A stretch of DNA of 64,000 nt from Molanna angustata (Eukaryota > Arthropoda > Insecta > Trichoptera > Molannidae): the NCBI GenBank assembly GCA_963576475.1, contig OY754981.1:33084132-33148131 (forward strand), in the 5' to 3' direction. Position numbers and translations under genes: made by a program. A model generated the notes under the pieces. It searched no databases and was not told where the DNA came from. It saw only the letters and a program-made list of their open reading frames with translations. Positions within the stretch are counted from its first letter, which is position 1. Each line of letters starts with the position of its first letter. Below, one piece after another: positions 32,866 through 43,611 of the stretch.

Positions 32866-33315
32866 TTTTATTTGTAATTAAGGTTTCGATTTAATAACCC
32901 AAAAAAATATGCTTTGAATTATCGTTCCTTTCCTAGATTTAGATATAGGTATCTATATATAAATTTTACAACCACCAGCCACTCAACAAATGGGTTCGGT
33001 ATAGTAGTAATTCCCTTTGCAGAACCCTATAATATAATATATACTATGGACAACTACAGCAAAATGCACACACTAAGGCTACGTGCAATATTATATGAGG
33101 CATCAATTTGCCAGAAATTACAATAAACGGAAAAGTCACGGTGGAATGAATAATAAATATTGAAAACATATCAGCAATGTGCTCAATAAAATCTTATTAA
33201 TGATTATTACTTTACGAAATATTTCTACGAAAATACAAGATTATTGAATACATTTAAGGTAAATGTATTTCCATGCTATATGTTTTTTTTGTGGATTATT
33301 ATTATGTTTATAAAT
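32866..33315. other. AT-rich sequence, nothing recognised
   Basis: No supported feature. Confidence 0.5.
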
Positions 33316-33723
33316 AAAACGAGTGGGTTGTGGTCAACGCTATACTCATCACTACCAAGTCACTACACAAAGTATTCAAATTTTGTATGGAAATTATTCA
33401 GCATTTTCTTAAAATATGTTTGTTAAATTATTTTTAATAAAATATTATATTCTATATTTCTTTACTGCCCTTTTGTGAAAGTGGTGTGCCTTTTGAAAAT
33501 ATTTGGTGTGCCTTTATTTTGTGCGATTTGAAAATATTAAAAATAAGATTTAAGTTTCCTGGGCTAGGGGTTGTATTAAAATATTTGACGATTAAAAAAA
33601 TTGAAAAGCACTGATCGAGTATAAGATATACAAATTTATCATTTGAAAAGTTTCGAATGAGTACTTTAGTCCATAATCTATAAATTAGAATAAACTCCTC
33701 GCCGTACATAGTACACATCACCT

Positions 33724-33779
<56 letters not shown>

Positions 33780-33880
33780 AATTGTGATGAAACTTTCAGA
33801 ATACAATCTCAGCATGATACTAGTTGATAATCTGGTATAAAAAAAATTGCGAATTCATAACTCCTCACTATATCACCTTG
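33316..33880 (+). repeat. Dispersed repeat G, copy 2
   Basis: GAGTGGGTTGTGGTCAACGC, CACTACCAAGTCAC, GTACTTTAGTCCATAATC and ACAATCTCAGCATGATAC match copy 1 at 14556-15240. It lacks the palindromic MITE and has gained an (AC)n tract instead. Confidence 0.75.
33727..33775. repeat. (AC)n microsatellite
   Basis: An uninterrupted run of about 24 AC units. Confidence 0.97.
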
Positions 33881-34252
33881 GGGTTGTGAGGAGTAAAAAT
33901 ATTTTCTGCTAGTGAATACTTACTTTATTTGAACTAAATTATTCAGTTTCATTATATCATAGGACGTTTTAACGCTGCATTTACTACAATTATTGATATT
34001 GAATTTAGTGATTAATAATTACAAACAATGTAGGTAATATATAATTTGGAATGAAATATGTCGCCAATATTAATTATTAGCGAATATTAATTACCTACTA
34101 TTATGTAGCGTTTGTTGGGATATCCATATTTATATATTCATATGGATTTGATTTATAATGTTGACGGCTGACACATGTTTACACCTGGGTCTGTCATAGC
34201 ATACTTTATGTCAACCCGAAAACCAAATTGTTATTACAAACTTGTCAACTAA
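33881..34252. other. AT-rich sequence, nothing recognised
   Basis: A stop at 34250-34252 bounds the following LINE frame. Confidence 0.5.
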
Positions 34253-34909
34253 AATGCTTCATATTTACACATTGTTTTTTTAATATGCGAATATGCGGCT
34301 CCGGTATGGTTCTCTTCGTCACATGCTAAACATGTGGATGTTGCCATCAATGAGACAGGACGAATAATATCTGGATGCTTACAACCCACTCGAGTAAGTG
34401 ACATATACCCGATCATAGGTATTGCCCCTCCGAACATCAGGAGGGAAGTCGCTGCGAATGCAGAGAGACATAAACAGGAAACGGACCCGAGACATCCTTT
34501 GTTTGGTCACAAACCACCGGTAGCAAGACTAAAATCAAGGAAAAGCTTTCTTAGAATTACATCCCCCCTAAGACTACCACCAGATAGGGTAAGGAAAGAT
34601 CTTTGGCAAGCACAATACGCTGGAGATCAGGTCGACCCGTCGGAAAATTTGGGACCGGGACACCAACTACCCTACCTGACATGGAAGACACTTAATAGAT
34701 TACGCGTCGGTGTGACAAGATGCAAAGAGAACATGCTAAGGTGGGGTATTAGGGTGGAAGAGGATGTTTCCTGCAATTGCGGCGAGATACAAACTGACGA
34801 ACACCTCCTCATCTGTCAATATATGCCAATGACATGCGACGCAGAGGACTTGAAGATGGTTAATGAAAATGCCGTTGCGGTTGCTGTATTCTGGAGTGGG
34901 AAGGCCTAG
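34253..34909 (+). mobile_element. LINE-epsilon ORF2 C-terminal fragment, frame still open
   Basis: From about 34283 the frame reads CEYAAPVWFSSSHAKHVDVA, then INETGRIISGCLQPTRVSD, IIGIAPPNIRREVAA and, near the end, CNCGEIQTDEHLLIC. The order YAAPVW, R-x-I-x-G-C-L, AGIAPP-x-IRRE and finally a C-x-C-x(7)-H-x(4)-C finger is the end of reverse-transcriptase proteins of insect non-LTR elements. The catalytic domain is missing, so it is 5'-truncated, but the remaining 200-odd codons are free of stops. The frame has no good start and is not a gene by itself. The next LINE piece in the same orientation begins at about 35041. Confidence 0.8.
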
Positions 34910-35103
34910 TGAGAAGTACTCGGACTCGTTAAGTAAGTATTGTTTTTTTTGTAATAAATTGTTATTAGAAATATGTCGTAGTTTCACTAGCATAATAAAA
35001 AGATTAAGGTTAATGTTGTGTCGTGATGAATATTATTCAGGGCTCTTATTTTTAAACGTGGATAACAGGATAAGGAATGATGATATTAGACGAGAATTTA
35101 ATA

Positions 35104-35107
35104 TTAA
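35104..35107. repeat. Left TTAA target copy of piggyBac
   Basis: TTAA directly precedes the CCC tip. Its twin is at 37697-37700. Confidence 0.95.
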
Positions 35108-35236
35108 CCCTTTCGTGGGCAATTTTTTTAAATATTGGTATCTAAAATTATTGTGCATAATATGCTTAGTTTAACTTATTCAATAAAATATTTAAAAAAA
35201 AAATAAAACCTAGATCATCAGTATAAAAGATACACA

Positions 35237-35263
35237 AGGTGGGAAATATGTTTCTCACGGAAC
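35237..35263 (+). repeat. Left subterminal inverted repeat of piggyBac
   Basis: 27 bp from AGGTGGGAA to CTCACGGAAC, 129 bp inside the left tip. Its partner is at 37298-37324. Internal inverted repeats behind the tips are known in piggyBac, where they assist transposase binding. Confidence 0.85.
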
Positions 35264-35439
35264 TTTTGCTGACACAAAAAAATGTATGGAGAAAAATACA
35301 AAATTATTGTATGTCAATTTATTATTGGAAAAAGAAAAGATTTACAATAATAATGTTATATTAAAAATAAATAAAAAATACGTTGAACTCTAGGAAGTTG
35401 TAAAAATCGAAATCAATACATAGATACCGAATTATAAAA

Positions 35440-37203
35440 TTATTTTCCGTGAAAAATTTTAAAGCATGGATCCACGCAAAGTGGAATGTCACAAGCAGTG
35501 CACATATACTTTGTTCTTTTTTCTATTGCTTTTGTACTGCAACATCTACATCTTCTGTAGGTTCCTCCTAGATATGGAAGATGTTGACCCACACTAGCCA
35601 ATCTTACTTCTTCCGGGATTGTGCGTTTTTTTGCTAAAAACATTGTATGTCTTCCTCTTCGTTTTCTAGAGCAGTAATCTCCTATCAGTTGTCTTGCCAA
35701 ACTTATCCTAAAAGATAATTGGTCTCTGTTATTCCTTGATTCCATTTTTGATAGTAAATATGCATTTACGATGGCCAAATCAATAAGAAAATACATAATT
35801 CTATGCCACCATTTCACAGATCTCCTACCAATTTCATAACGCTCTCTCAGTTGGTCGAATCTGTCAACTCCACCCATGATACGATTGTATTCTGATACGA
35901 GTTTTGGGCAAGACACTTTTTCTTGTTCACCTTGCCTATTTCGTCTCAATACTGCTGTTGTATCGAGGTGGTTAGTCACAGTGGACAAAAAATTTACCAT
36001 CTTATTGTCCATCCATCGAACAGCGAGTACAGGTCCTTTAGTTTTGAATTGGAATTCTCCCTTGTCTAATTTTTTATTACTTTTCATTATATCTGGTAAA
36101 TCTTTTTTATTAGTCCTAACCGTGCCTAATGAAAAAATCCCCTTTCTGTAGAGATGAATCAGTAATTTCGTACTCGTGAAAAAATTATCAAATGCTACGA
36201 TGCACATTTGGTTATGAATATCATTTGTTAGTTGGATCACTACACGTTCACCCAGTCCGAATTCTTGTTTATTTTGATTTGTTGTTTTTCCAGTATATAT
36301 TTCAAATTTTGTGATGTATCCTGTAGTGGAATCTGCGAGGCACCAAACTTTATATCCCCGTTTTATGGGTTTCATAGGCATATATTGCTTTATCGTCGAC
36401 CTGCCCTTAAATTTTATCATTGATTCATCGACAGATAAATATGAGGATATATTTATTAATTTTTTTATGTTATTATTTAGCTCATTTACGACTGGTCGGA
36501 CTTTATGCAGCTTGTCATGGTTACAATCGTCTCTTGATTTATTTTTTATATTGTCATTCATGTGTATATTTTCAATTAATTTTTTGTACCTTTTTGATGT
36601 TATGATATTAGCAATAGCTGGCACACCAAGAATAGGATCTGAACTCCAATAATTTTTAAGTTGGGGTAGCTGGTGAATACCCATAATTATAAATATACCA
36701 ATCAGGGCGCGGATTTCTTCTTTTGTTGTATCAGTCCAGTTTGTTGTCTTTTTTTGCTGAGCATATCTATTTGTTTCGATTACTATTATGTCAATGATAT
36801 TATTGAAAGTAGCATCGAAATATTTTTTTTCTTTTTGGATTGAGGAAGGTAATAGCTCTGAAGATGAAACAGATGCAGCATCCTTAATGTTTTCCACAGG
36901 AATTTGGAAGTCACTTATATTTTCACCCCATTCGACATCAAGTAGATAGCTTGTATCATTACTCTCTGGTAAAACATTCTCTTGAATGAAAGGAGATTCT
37001 GGTAAAACATTCTCATCCAATATTACATCTCGCAATGAGTTATTATTGTCACTAAACTGAGTATTATCTAATTCCACCAATTCTGAATAGGCATCTATGT
37101 CACATTCTGCCTCTGAATCAGTATCATCCTCGGGAAGTGAATTTAAAAAATCCATCATTTCTTCTACATGACCTTCTATATCCATGTTCCATTGTTTAGA
37201 CAT
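35440..37203 (-). CDS. piggyBac-type DDE transposase, 587 aa
   Basis: Cuts and pastes its own element at TTAA sites, in the nucleus. The ATG at 37201-37203 is the first in the frame, and the protein starts with an acidic, low-structure region (about residues 8-60, rich in D and E). The DDE_Tnp_1_7 catalytic core covers roughly residues 125-485. LSVDESMIKFKGR gives the first catalytic aspartate (D259), IVAFDNFFTS the second (D339), and MGGVDRFDQ the third (D447, with D450 nearby). These positions are close to those known in the founding moth enzyme. VKWWHRIMYFLIDLA follows. The C-terminus (552-585) has the cysteine pattern CRCC-x(12)-C-x2-C-x4-C-x3-C with a final FHGK, a ring-like domain used for end binding. 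No stop or frameshift interrupts it. Length is usual for the family. No intron is apparent. The promoter must lie between 37204 and the right end. Confidence 0.95.
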   Translation of the reverse strand: MSKQWNMDIEGHVEEMMDFLNSLPEDDTDSEAECDIDAYSELVELDNTQFSDNNNSLRDVILDENVLPESPFIQENVLPESNDTSYLLDVEWGENISDFQIPVENIKDAASVSSSELLPSSIQKEKKYFDATFNNIIDIIVIETNRYAQQKKTTNWTDTTKEEIRALIGIFIIMGIHQLPQLKNYWSSDPILGVPAIANIITSKRYKKLIENIHMNDNIKNKSRDDCNHDKLHKVRPVVNELNNNIKKLINISSYLSVDESMIKFKGRSTIKQYMPMKPIKRGYKVWCLADSTTGYITKFEIYTGKTTNQNKQEFGLGERVVIQLTNDIHNQMCIVAFDNFFTSTKLLIHLYRKGIFSLGTVRTNKKDLPDIMKSNKKLDKGEFQFKTKGPVLAVRWMDNKMVNFLSTVTNHLDTTAVLRRNRQGEQEKVSCPKLVSEYNRIMGGVDRFDQLRERYEIGRRSVKWWHRIMYFLIDLAIVNAYLLSKMESRNNRDQLSFRISLARQLIGDYCSRKRRGRHTMFLAKKRTIPEEVRLASVGQHLPYLGGTYRRCRCCSTKAIEKRTKYMCTACDIPLCVDPCFKIFHGK

Positions 37204-37297
37204 CTAAAAGATATAAAAAAATGATTATAAAGAAGAAAAAAGAAGTATATTATATTTATGAAAAAAAAAATGTATGAAAAAAAATGGTTGAGATTTA

Positions 37298-37324
37298 GTT
37301 CCGTGGGAACTATGCTTCCCACCT
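37298..37324 (-). repeat. Right subterminal inverted repeat of piggyBac
   Basis: Partner of 35237-35263. It lies 94 bp downstream of the coding start and so between gene and right tip. Confidence 0.85.
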
Positions 37325-37696
37325 AGTAAAATCGTCAACAATAGTAAACTAATAAGAGATTTGTAAAAAAAATATTTTATAAATCAAAAATAATACTTAC
37401 TTTAGTAAAATAAGTGGCTCTTATAACTTAGAAAGAGTCAAAAACTAGAAATAATATAAAATATTCAAAATTCACAGCAACAGTATAGCAGTAAGAGATG
37501 AAATATGTGAAATGTCATTTTTCCCGCCTAATAACAAGATGTAGGAATGGTCGATAAAACAGATTTTTATAAAAAGTGTTTTTCTAATGTTTCAAGAGAT
37601 GGTGTTTTAAATTTAATATGAAAATTCTGATTCCCGATGACTTTTTTCATACTTTCTATGTAATGGGAAACCATCTTCCCAGGGCCTACAAAAGGG

Positions 37697-37700
37697 TTAA
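37697..37700. repeat. Right TTAA target copy of piggyBac
   Basis: TTAA follows the GGG tip. Host LINE sequence resumes immediately. Confidence 0.95.
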
Positions 37701-37869
37701 AATAGATATTGTGAGATAAATGAAGATACATGCTTTGCGATGGTTCGGATATCTAGAGAGATGAACGATGAACGCCTGACAAAGATATTATACAGAGTCT
37801 AATGAGATGTAGGGGCCGGCTGATAAATAGTTGGGATGGTCATATTGAGATTTTGAAAAATGGGAACAT

Positions 37870-38051
37870 CATCATCATCATCATCACAGGCACTACAGTA
37901 CGCTACGGACCCTGGCCTCCTCCAGAAATCGTCTCCATCCCTCCCTATCGACCGCCAGTCTTCTCCAATTCATCAGGTCCATTTCTCTTATATTGCACAG
38001 CACATCTCAACCTGGGTCTGCCTCTACTTCTTTTTTTCTCAGATCAGGAAG
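37870..38051 (-). mobile_element. LINE 3'-end insertion with (ATG)n tail, inside LINE-alpha
   Basis: The plus strand begins with CATCATCATCATCAT, so the minus strand ends in a GATG tail. The minus strand reads EGWRRFLEEARVRSV just before the tail. ATGGGAACAT at 37860-37869 and ATGGGAGCAT at 38052-38061 form a 10-bp duplication with one change. The host LINE reads on past it (MRCMDVNEA). The same tail type ends 48922-49079. Confidence 0.75.
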
Positions 38052-38165
38052 ATGGGAGCATAGGAAGTCAGAATAATAGAAGAGCATGCGATGCATGGAT
38101 GTAAATGAAGCGAAACATGCATGTTGAGATATAAGAATCTAGCGTTCGGTCCTCTCTGCCTACTC

Positions 38166-38644
38166 CAAATCGAAAACGGCGCCATGGAATATTTATGTAT
38201 ATTTATTTACTTTTTTATTTGTTTATACAATGTACAGCAAAAGCAATTTACTTGTTACAATAGTAATAATAAATTACAAATAGAGATAAAAACATTTAAA
38301 ACAAATAAAAATGTAGACAAAGATAAAAACGTTGATAAACATAAAAATAGACAAAAAAAGAATTAGTGAATATAAGATACCTTACAAACAGTACCAAATA
38401 AAACTAACAATAACAATGTTGCAAATATTACTAGTATAACAAAATTTTAACCTTCTGAAAAAAAAACTTTAAAACGAGCCCAATTAACATGAATTAAACA
38501 AAAAATATAATTGTTTACACAAAGAACTAAATTTATCAATCAATGTACCAATGACAATAAAAAAATGAAATAAATAATAATTAGAGGGAAAACTATCGAT
38601 ATACGAATGATCTATAAATTTTGATCCATATTGCGTGGATTAAA
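38166..38644. other. AT-rich sequence, nothing recognised
   Basis: Lysine-rich open frames come from A-rich text. No gene. Confidence 0.5.
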
Positions 38645-38880
38645 ACTACTTTTTTTTCTTCTTCTTTAATGGCTCTGGACTCCATATCGAGCCTTTTTCC
38701 TCCGACCTCTCCTGTTATTTGCTACGACCCTCCAGCCACATCTAGATGTTGCGTAGTTAAGAAGTTGTTGGAGTTGATATATCTCCCTTACAATATCGTC
38801 CTCCCATCGCAACCTCGGGATTTCCCTGGCTATTGGGAATATGTGTGTAGAACACATCGACTTTCGATGAATTGGGAGTT
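38645..38880 (-). mobile_element. LINE 3' fragment with (GAA)-type tail
   Basis: Minus strand: REIPRLRWEDDIVREI and CGWRVVANNRRGRRKKARYG followed by an AAGAAGAAGAAAAAAAAG tail. The RW-x-DDI signature is that of LINE ORF2 ends. No target duplication was found, and the coding part is degenerate. Confidence 0.55.
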
Positions 38881-40255
38881 TTAAACCTTCAAGTAAACAA
38901 TAATTGTATATTTAATGGTGTGATTATTATGCAACACAAATAAATCAAATATTCTCAATAATGAATTACCATTCAAAGTTTTGAATGTTGAAAAAAAAGC
39001 TTTCATCAAATGAAATAATACATATGGACAATGTAAACAATCGTTCGGTATCCTGAACAATCAATTTTCATCTCCCGCAATCAAAAACATCCCCCCACAT
39101 GTGTGCTGCGGATTTACTTATCACATTTGAATTAAACATAACCACCCCTGACTGTTCGTGTTCATCACGGGCTGAAAATAATGACAGCTTGTTGAACGCG
39201 AAGCCGACCGATGTTTTTTTTTAATTGATTTTTCCCGTAACAGATTTCAACCGATTGAATATTCTCTGATTGAAATTTGATTTTGATAGAATACTGTTGT
39301 TTTTTTCGTTAAAAATAGTTTTTACGTATATGTTTTTAACTGTTTCATATTATTTTTACTCTCTATGGAATAGTGGAGAAAAATAAACGAAAAAAATCCT
39401 TTAAGTGAAATTACGTTTAAGATTTATTTAAACGCTTGTTCGCGCCTTTCGTTTGAAAATAAATTTATAATATAGCACTGAGTTTGATTAATTGTGGAGC
39501 CTCTGGTGACGGTGAAAGCAATGCACTGACCCACGAGCCAATGTTATGAGGTTTCTAGTGTTCGAGTTCCTTTGAGAACCAACCGTCCGCACCGTTCTTC
39601 AGTACAATATTATGCACCGCTGTCATTAATGCTACCGTCGCTTTTATAACGAAAAATCGTGTCGTTATAACCATCGTCTTTAATTTAAACTTACTCCGCT
39701 ATTTCATACCGCTTCAAAATCATCTTCAACCATACAAACAAGCTGCAGGACAAGAAGATCCTTCAGCCCCGAAGCTGCCGGCCTATAAAGGATATTGCGT
39801 TGTGTCTCTTTGGCATGGGCTAGCGGTGCCTCTAACTGTTAAAACCGAAGTGCATAAATACTTATATAAGTTATACGAAATTTGTATTTTATCAATTAAA
39901 GAACAATGAACTAGCCTGTAAGCAACGCTGATGTTGGTCAAATAATCATACATTTGTAATGAAAAACTTATGAATCCAGCATTATTAATAAAAATACTCT
40001 TATTGACAAATGACTGAAACAACAAACAATAAGTCCTGATATTGCGTCTTCTAACTCACTTTGTATTTTCAATAAAAAACTAAAGAAGGAATATTAATCC
40101 CTATACGCCTGATTCTGATTTCCTCTCATAGTTCCCAATCCTTTTTTTTTAAATATTTATATTAGTGTAATATATATTTTCATTGTTTTTTTTTCGCTTT
40201 CAGTCTTTTGTTGATGTTCATATACGAGTATAATTTTGTCATACGTTGTAATCTG
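38881..40255. other. Long stretch without recognised genes or repeats
   Basis: 39490-39840 is less AT-rich and shows no TE signature. It contains a TTATAACG/CGTTATAA 8-bp stem (about 39640-39670). It may be unique host sequence, the best place to look for conserved non-coding DNA. No exon is supported. Confidence 0.4.
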
Positions 40256-40300
40256 TTTGGTTGGAAGAAATTGCCTAATGGCAATAAGCCCGCCCGTGTG
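40256..40300 (+). repeat. SINE-D tail module fragment
   Basis: GGTTGGAAGAAATTGCC, TAATGGCAATAAGCCCGCC: the cleanest example of the module, with its ATTGCC/GGCAAT stem. Confidence 0.7.
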
Positions 40301-40483
40301 ATTTTTTTTTTAATAATAATTAATATGTCTTTGTTAAACAAGTACATAAACATCTTCCTATATTCCCTAAATAAAGCATAAATGCTTGTGCTATAGGTGA
40401 ACGAAATCGGTCGAGGCAGGATTCGAATTCGCGACCACTGGATTACTAGCCCAGTGCGCTAACCGCTCTGCCATCGACCCATC
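40301..40483 (-). repeat. SINE-B copy, nearly full length
   Basis: Minus strand: GGCAGAGCGGTTAGCGCAC, CGCGAATTCGAATCCTGCC, CACCTATAGCACAAGC, then ATTTAGGGAATATAGG and a GTACTTGTTTAACAAAG tail. It abuts the SINE-D tail module. Confidence 0.85.
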
Positions 40484-41642
40484 CAAACTATAATATGTTT
40501 ATATTAATAACATAATATAAATAAATAAATAGAATTTTATAATAACTTATATTGTAAAAAAAAACTATATTTGATATTCTACGAAAATCTATTTCTCAAA
40601 GTTTCGTAAGGGCTTTTGCAATTGATAAAGTTTAAAATATATGAAATATTTATAAATTAAAAATTTATATACAATGGGATTGAAAATTGGAAAAACACCA
40701 AAACGAATCAATGAGAATTTTAAAAATGACTCAAAACAATGACATGTCGTTACGAGGTTTTTAAAATAAAAAAAAATATATTTTGATTGTTTCGGCTGAA
40801 TAGGCCTTTTTCAACTGAAGTCAGTCGAAACGATTGTCCTGCTAAACGGAGAAAATATATGCAGAGCAAGAATCAATTTATTTGATTTTAAAAATCTCGT
40901 TATAATATGGAGTTCTACTCTTTAAATACCGCCAACATTGGCATAAAAAGAAATAAGACGATATTTTCATTAGCCTTAGTTAGTTTCCAAATCCAATTTT
41001 GTATTATTATTTTAATCAAATCACTTTTTATCAACATTAAAGTAATATCAGGTGTTTTTTCAAAATATTGTATTTATATATTGTATTTACTTGTTTAACA
41101 AGGACATATTCATTTAAAAAAAATGTGTACGCTTATATCAATATTCGAAATGCTCTATATTGGATACACAAAATATGTATGTATGAATGTACCAAAATGA
41201 GATTTCTGACAAACTAATCATAATTCTGAATATGAATGGACTGTCTCCTTTGAAAGGACCCACGTAATATTATTTCCATACATAAACCTACCCACCATCT
41301 TGTCTATTTCTATGGCCATTCATCATTGTGTCCATTCTACAAACAATAAGATCCAGCTAATCAATTCTTGTCACAAATAACACTATCGAAAGTCACTGGA
41401 TTTTCTTCATCTCGGTTTACTACTCAATAAAAATAAAACATAGCCAGAAGGTTTTGGCGAGTTATTAAAACAAAAGGTCATTTTGGCTGAAAACTTATTG
41501 ACCATTTCAAATATTATTATAATATTTCATATCTCAAAAATAGGACAGGGATTTTTGAGGTGTTTATTTTTGAATGTCTGACTAAGCGAGTGGGTTTTCG
41601 CCTACATCAATAAAGTCTTTGGAATATATACATAGATAGTTA
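40484..41642. other. AT-rich sequence with dispersed words
   Basis: TTGTTTCGGCTGAATAGGCC, CAGTCGAAACGATTGTCCTG and GGAGTTCTACTC-TTTAAATACCGCC near 40790-40930 recur at 19377 and 44010-44180. This marks a member of an unclassified repeat family without defined ends. Confidence 0.45.
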
Positions 41643-42135
41643 TAGTTCTACAAAGTTTTCATTCTCAAAAATTTTGAATTTTCGTTTCAGTCAGGGGTTA
41701 TCAAATTTTGAATATTTACTTTAATTTTTCATACATCCCAAAAACCATTTAAGCTCTAGATCCCTGAAATTGGTATAAATATAGACAAATATAAAATCTC
41801 AAATTAATGTTTTCAAAAATATTCCAGACAAATTTTTTTTAAGAAAAACATATTTTTTGTGATAAATTTATGTGTTTAACTGCTGGGAATCGAACTCAGG
41901 ACAGAAACCGAACGGCTTACCAACTGTGCCACGGCGGTCGGCAAACATACACACATACCATCATGCTGTTTTCATATTCTGGGTAGGAAAAATATACTGA
42001 CTTCCATACTATCGTATCCGGACATACAAATCTACATGTTTTATAAAGAAAACCAAAAATCTTTCCATACTTATTAATTTGTGTTAGTCTTTAGAGATTG
42101 TTACGTATTCTTCAATTATACATAGATGCAACTAG
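41643..42135 (+). mobile_element. Helitron-like element H6, 5'-truncated
   Basis: TTTCAGTCAGGGGTTATCAA, CCATACTATCGTATCC, GTTACGTATTCTTCAATTAT and the terminal GCAACTAG followed by T match H1 and H5. The subterminal repeat and hairpin have been lost just before the end. A piece of SINE-D head lies inside (41880-41942). Confidence 0.7.
41880..41942 (-). repeat. SINE-D head only
   Basis: Minus-strand GCCGTGGCACAGTTGGTAAG and CCTGAGTTCGATTCCCAGC are clean A- and B-boxes. The body and tail are missing. It is embedded in H6. Confidence 0.65.
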
Positions 42136-42939
42136 TTTTATTAAATCACCTTAAATAGTGTGACATTTCATTTAATATTTTCGAAGCTATGTATGAAAAA
42201 AAATATTTAATTATTTGTTCTATTTGTTCTCGGTATCAGCTCCGAAATTATCTTTTTATCTGCTTTACATACAATTATTGTGTACGTTGCTATCGAATGT
42301 TATATTTGTGTTTGTGTTCAAATTATTTCCTAAAAGGCGAAATAAATAAAGAAATAAGATACTTATAAAGTCCCATTGTGTGACTTTACCTTTGAACAGA
42401 TACGGTACATCGGTAGATGCTGGATATATAAAGAAGTATCTGTGAAATGGAGAAAATTGGCGAACGATTGAGAGTAAATTCCTTAAAGAAAATGAAGTAG
42501 GTATCAATGTCCAATATCCAATGTCCAGTGGATACGATGTCCTTAATCTTCAACATTCATTGAAGAAAGTCATATCTGAAAAATAGGCTCAGGTGTTGTT
42601 CAAAGCTAAATATTTCTACAAAAAAATATTTCATCATACCCAGAAATAACGACCGTGCATACCTATAAACCTTAAGAACGCATTATGTGATGAAGGTTTT
42701 AAATATATAATTATAAACAGTGTGTTTATAAAAGAAATAATAAGTATTTAGTTAAGGATATTGAAATAATTCTTAACTAAATACGTAATTTTCAATATTC
42801 CTCTAGTGAATATTCGTCATTAAATTTTTAAATTTAACATGAATTCTCCTTACACAATTATTAATAATATCCTTTTAATGAGTTTTTTTTAATTATCATT
42901 TAATGATTCGGCGGATATTTTGTGGTAGTTAATACTAAC
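42136..42939. other. AT-rich sequence, nothing recognised
   Basis: The open frame at 42265-42507 (minus) lacks any domain. The end, from about 42810, resembles the flank of the 97-bp repeat family (TTCGTCATTAAATTTTTAAA). Confidence 0.45.
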
Positions 42940-43120
42940 CATATTTGAATCATAAATTCGCTATAAACCACTTGTTTTTTGAGTCACTTCGCGACATGTT
43001 TCGGAAGCGCTGTCCTTCCATCGACCGGCGTGTCTAGACTGGAAGGACAGCGCTTCCGAAACATGTCGCGAAGTGACTCAAAAAACAAGTGGTTTATAGC
43101 GAATTTATGATTCAAATATG
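42940..43120. mobile_element. Perfect palindrome, 81-bp arms with a 19-bp loop
   Basis: 42940-43020 and 43040-43120 are exact inverted copies, from CATATTTGAATC to GCTGTCCTTCCA, around TCGACCGGCGTGTCTAGAC. The GC-rich inner half (GTCACTTCGCGACATGTTTC) differs from the AT-rich flanks. No target duplication is obvious. It is probably a fold-back MITE inserted into the dispersed repeat that resumes at about 43181. Confidence 0.9.
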
Positions 43121-43180
43121 TTTTTTTTAATTACTCCATAACTATATGTAGTAGAAAAATAAAAACACATTGAATGTCTG

Positions 43181-43385
43181 TGATGGTAGTTTCATTTTAA
43201 GTCGGGTTTGTTCTAAAAATGCAAAAAAATCAACAAATTATGGGTTTCCGATAATTTCTATCACATATAAATTCCTTTTATAGTTACTCTTATGTACAAA
43301 CACGAATCTTTATAGTATATTAGGCTGTTTTAATATGTCATGTTTTCAATCACAAGATTTAGCGTTATATGCACTCTTACGAAGG
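43181..43385. repeat. Single-unit relative of the 97-bp array
   Basis: GGGTTTCCGATAATTTCTAT, AGTATATTAGGCTGTTTTAAT and GATTTAGCGTTATATGC match 22850-23533, but only one unit is present. Confidence 0.75.
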
Positions 43386-43497
43386 CATTTAAACCTAAAT
43401 GACGTATTTTGAAATAAAATTTCTCAAATACGTTCAACAGTACGTTTATAAAAAGATACCAAAAATATTTTCAACATTTCTCTAGTGTAGGTACTAT

Positions 43498-43566
43498 GTA
43501 GGTATTTTCAAATCAAACGAATTTGATTATGTTCAAATTAAATTTGATTTAAAAATACCTACTATA
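43498..43566. repeat. Short imperfect hairpin
   Basis: TAGGTATTTTCAAATCAAAC and the inverted GATTTAAAAATACCTA form arms of about 27 bp. Confidence 0.7.
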
Positions 43567-43611
43567 ATGGATTTCTACACCTTAAATACCCTCATAAAAA
43601 TACCAAAAAAA

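Larger units (their letters stand above)
35108..37696 (-). mobile_element. Complete piggyBac-type transposon, 2589 bp
   Basis: The tips are inverted: CCCTTTCGTGGGC at the left and, inverted, CCCTTTTGTAGGC at the right (11 of 13 match). TTAA duplicates flank both sides, the exclusive target of piggyBac elements. A second, subterminal inverted repeat of 27 bp (35237-35263 and 37298-37324, 22 of 27 match) has the ends AGGTGGGAA and CACGGAAC. The element encloses one uninterrupted transposase frame, so all parts needed for autonomy appear present. It lies inside an older LINE. Confidence 0.95.
35041..38165 (+). mobile_element. LINE-alpha remnant split by piggyBac and by another LINE
   Basis: Three pieces belong to one old LINE. 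The first (35041-35107) reads NRIRNDDIRREFNI up to the TTAA target. The second (37697-37869) continues with ALRWFGYLER, the NDERLTK-like part and ILKNGN. The third (38062-38165) reads MRCMDVNEAKHAC and RSVLSAY. The order matches the better preserved copy at 50944-51790 (RVRNEDIRKE, LRWFGHLRRM, ILKDGN, RCMNVDEAMNVCQ, RSVLSAYP). Stops and frameshifts show that the host LINE was already decaying. The gaps hold piggyBac (35108-37696) and a LINE end (37870-38051). Confidence 0.8.

Noticed and set aside
35876..36652. Several plus-strand open frames
   Set aside because: They are shadows of the piggyBac transposase on the other strand.
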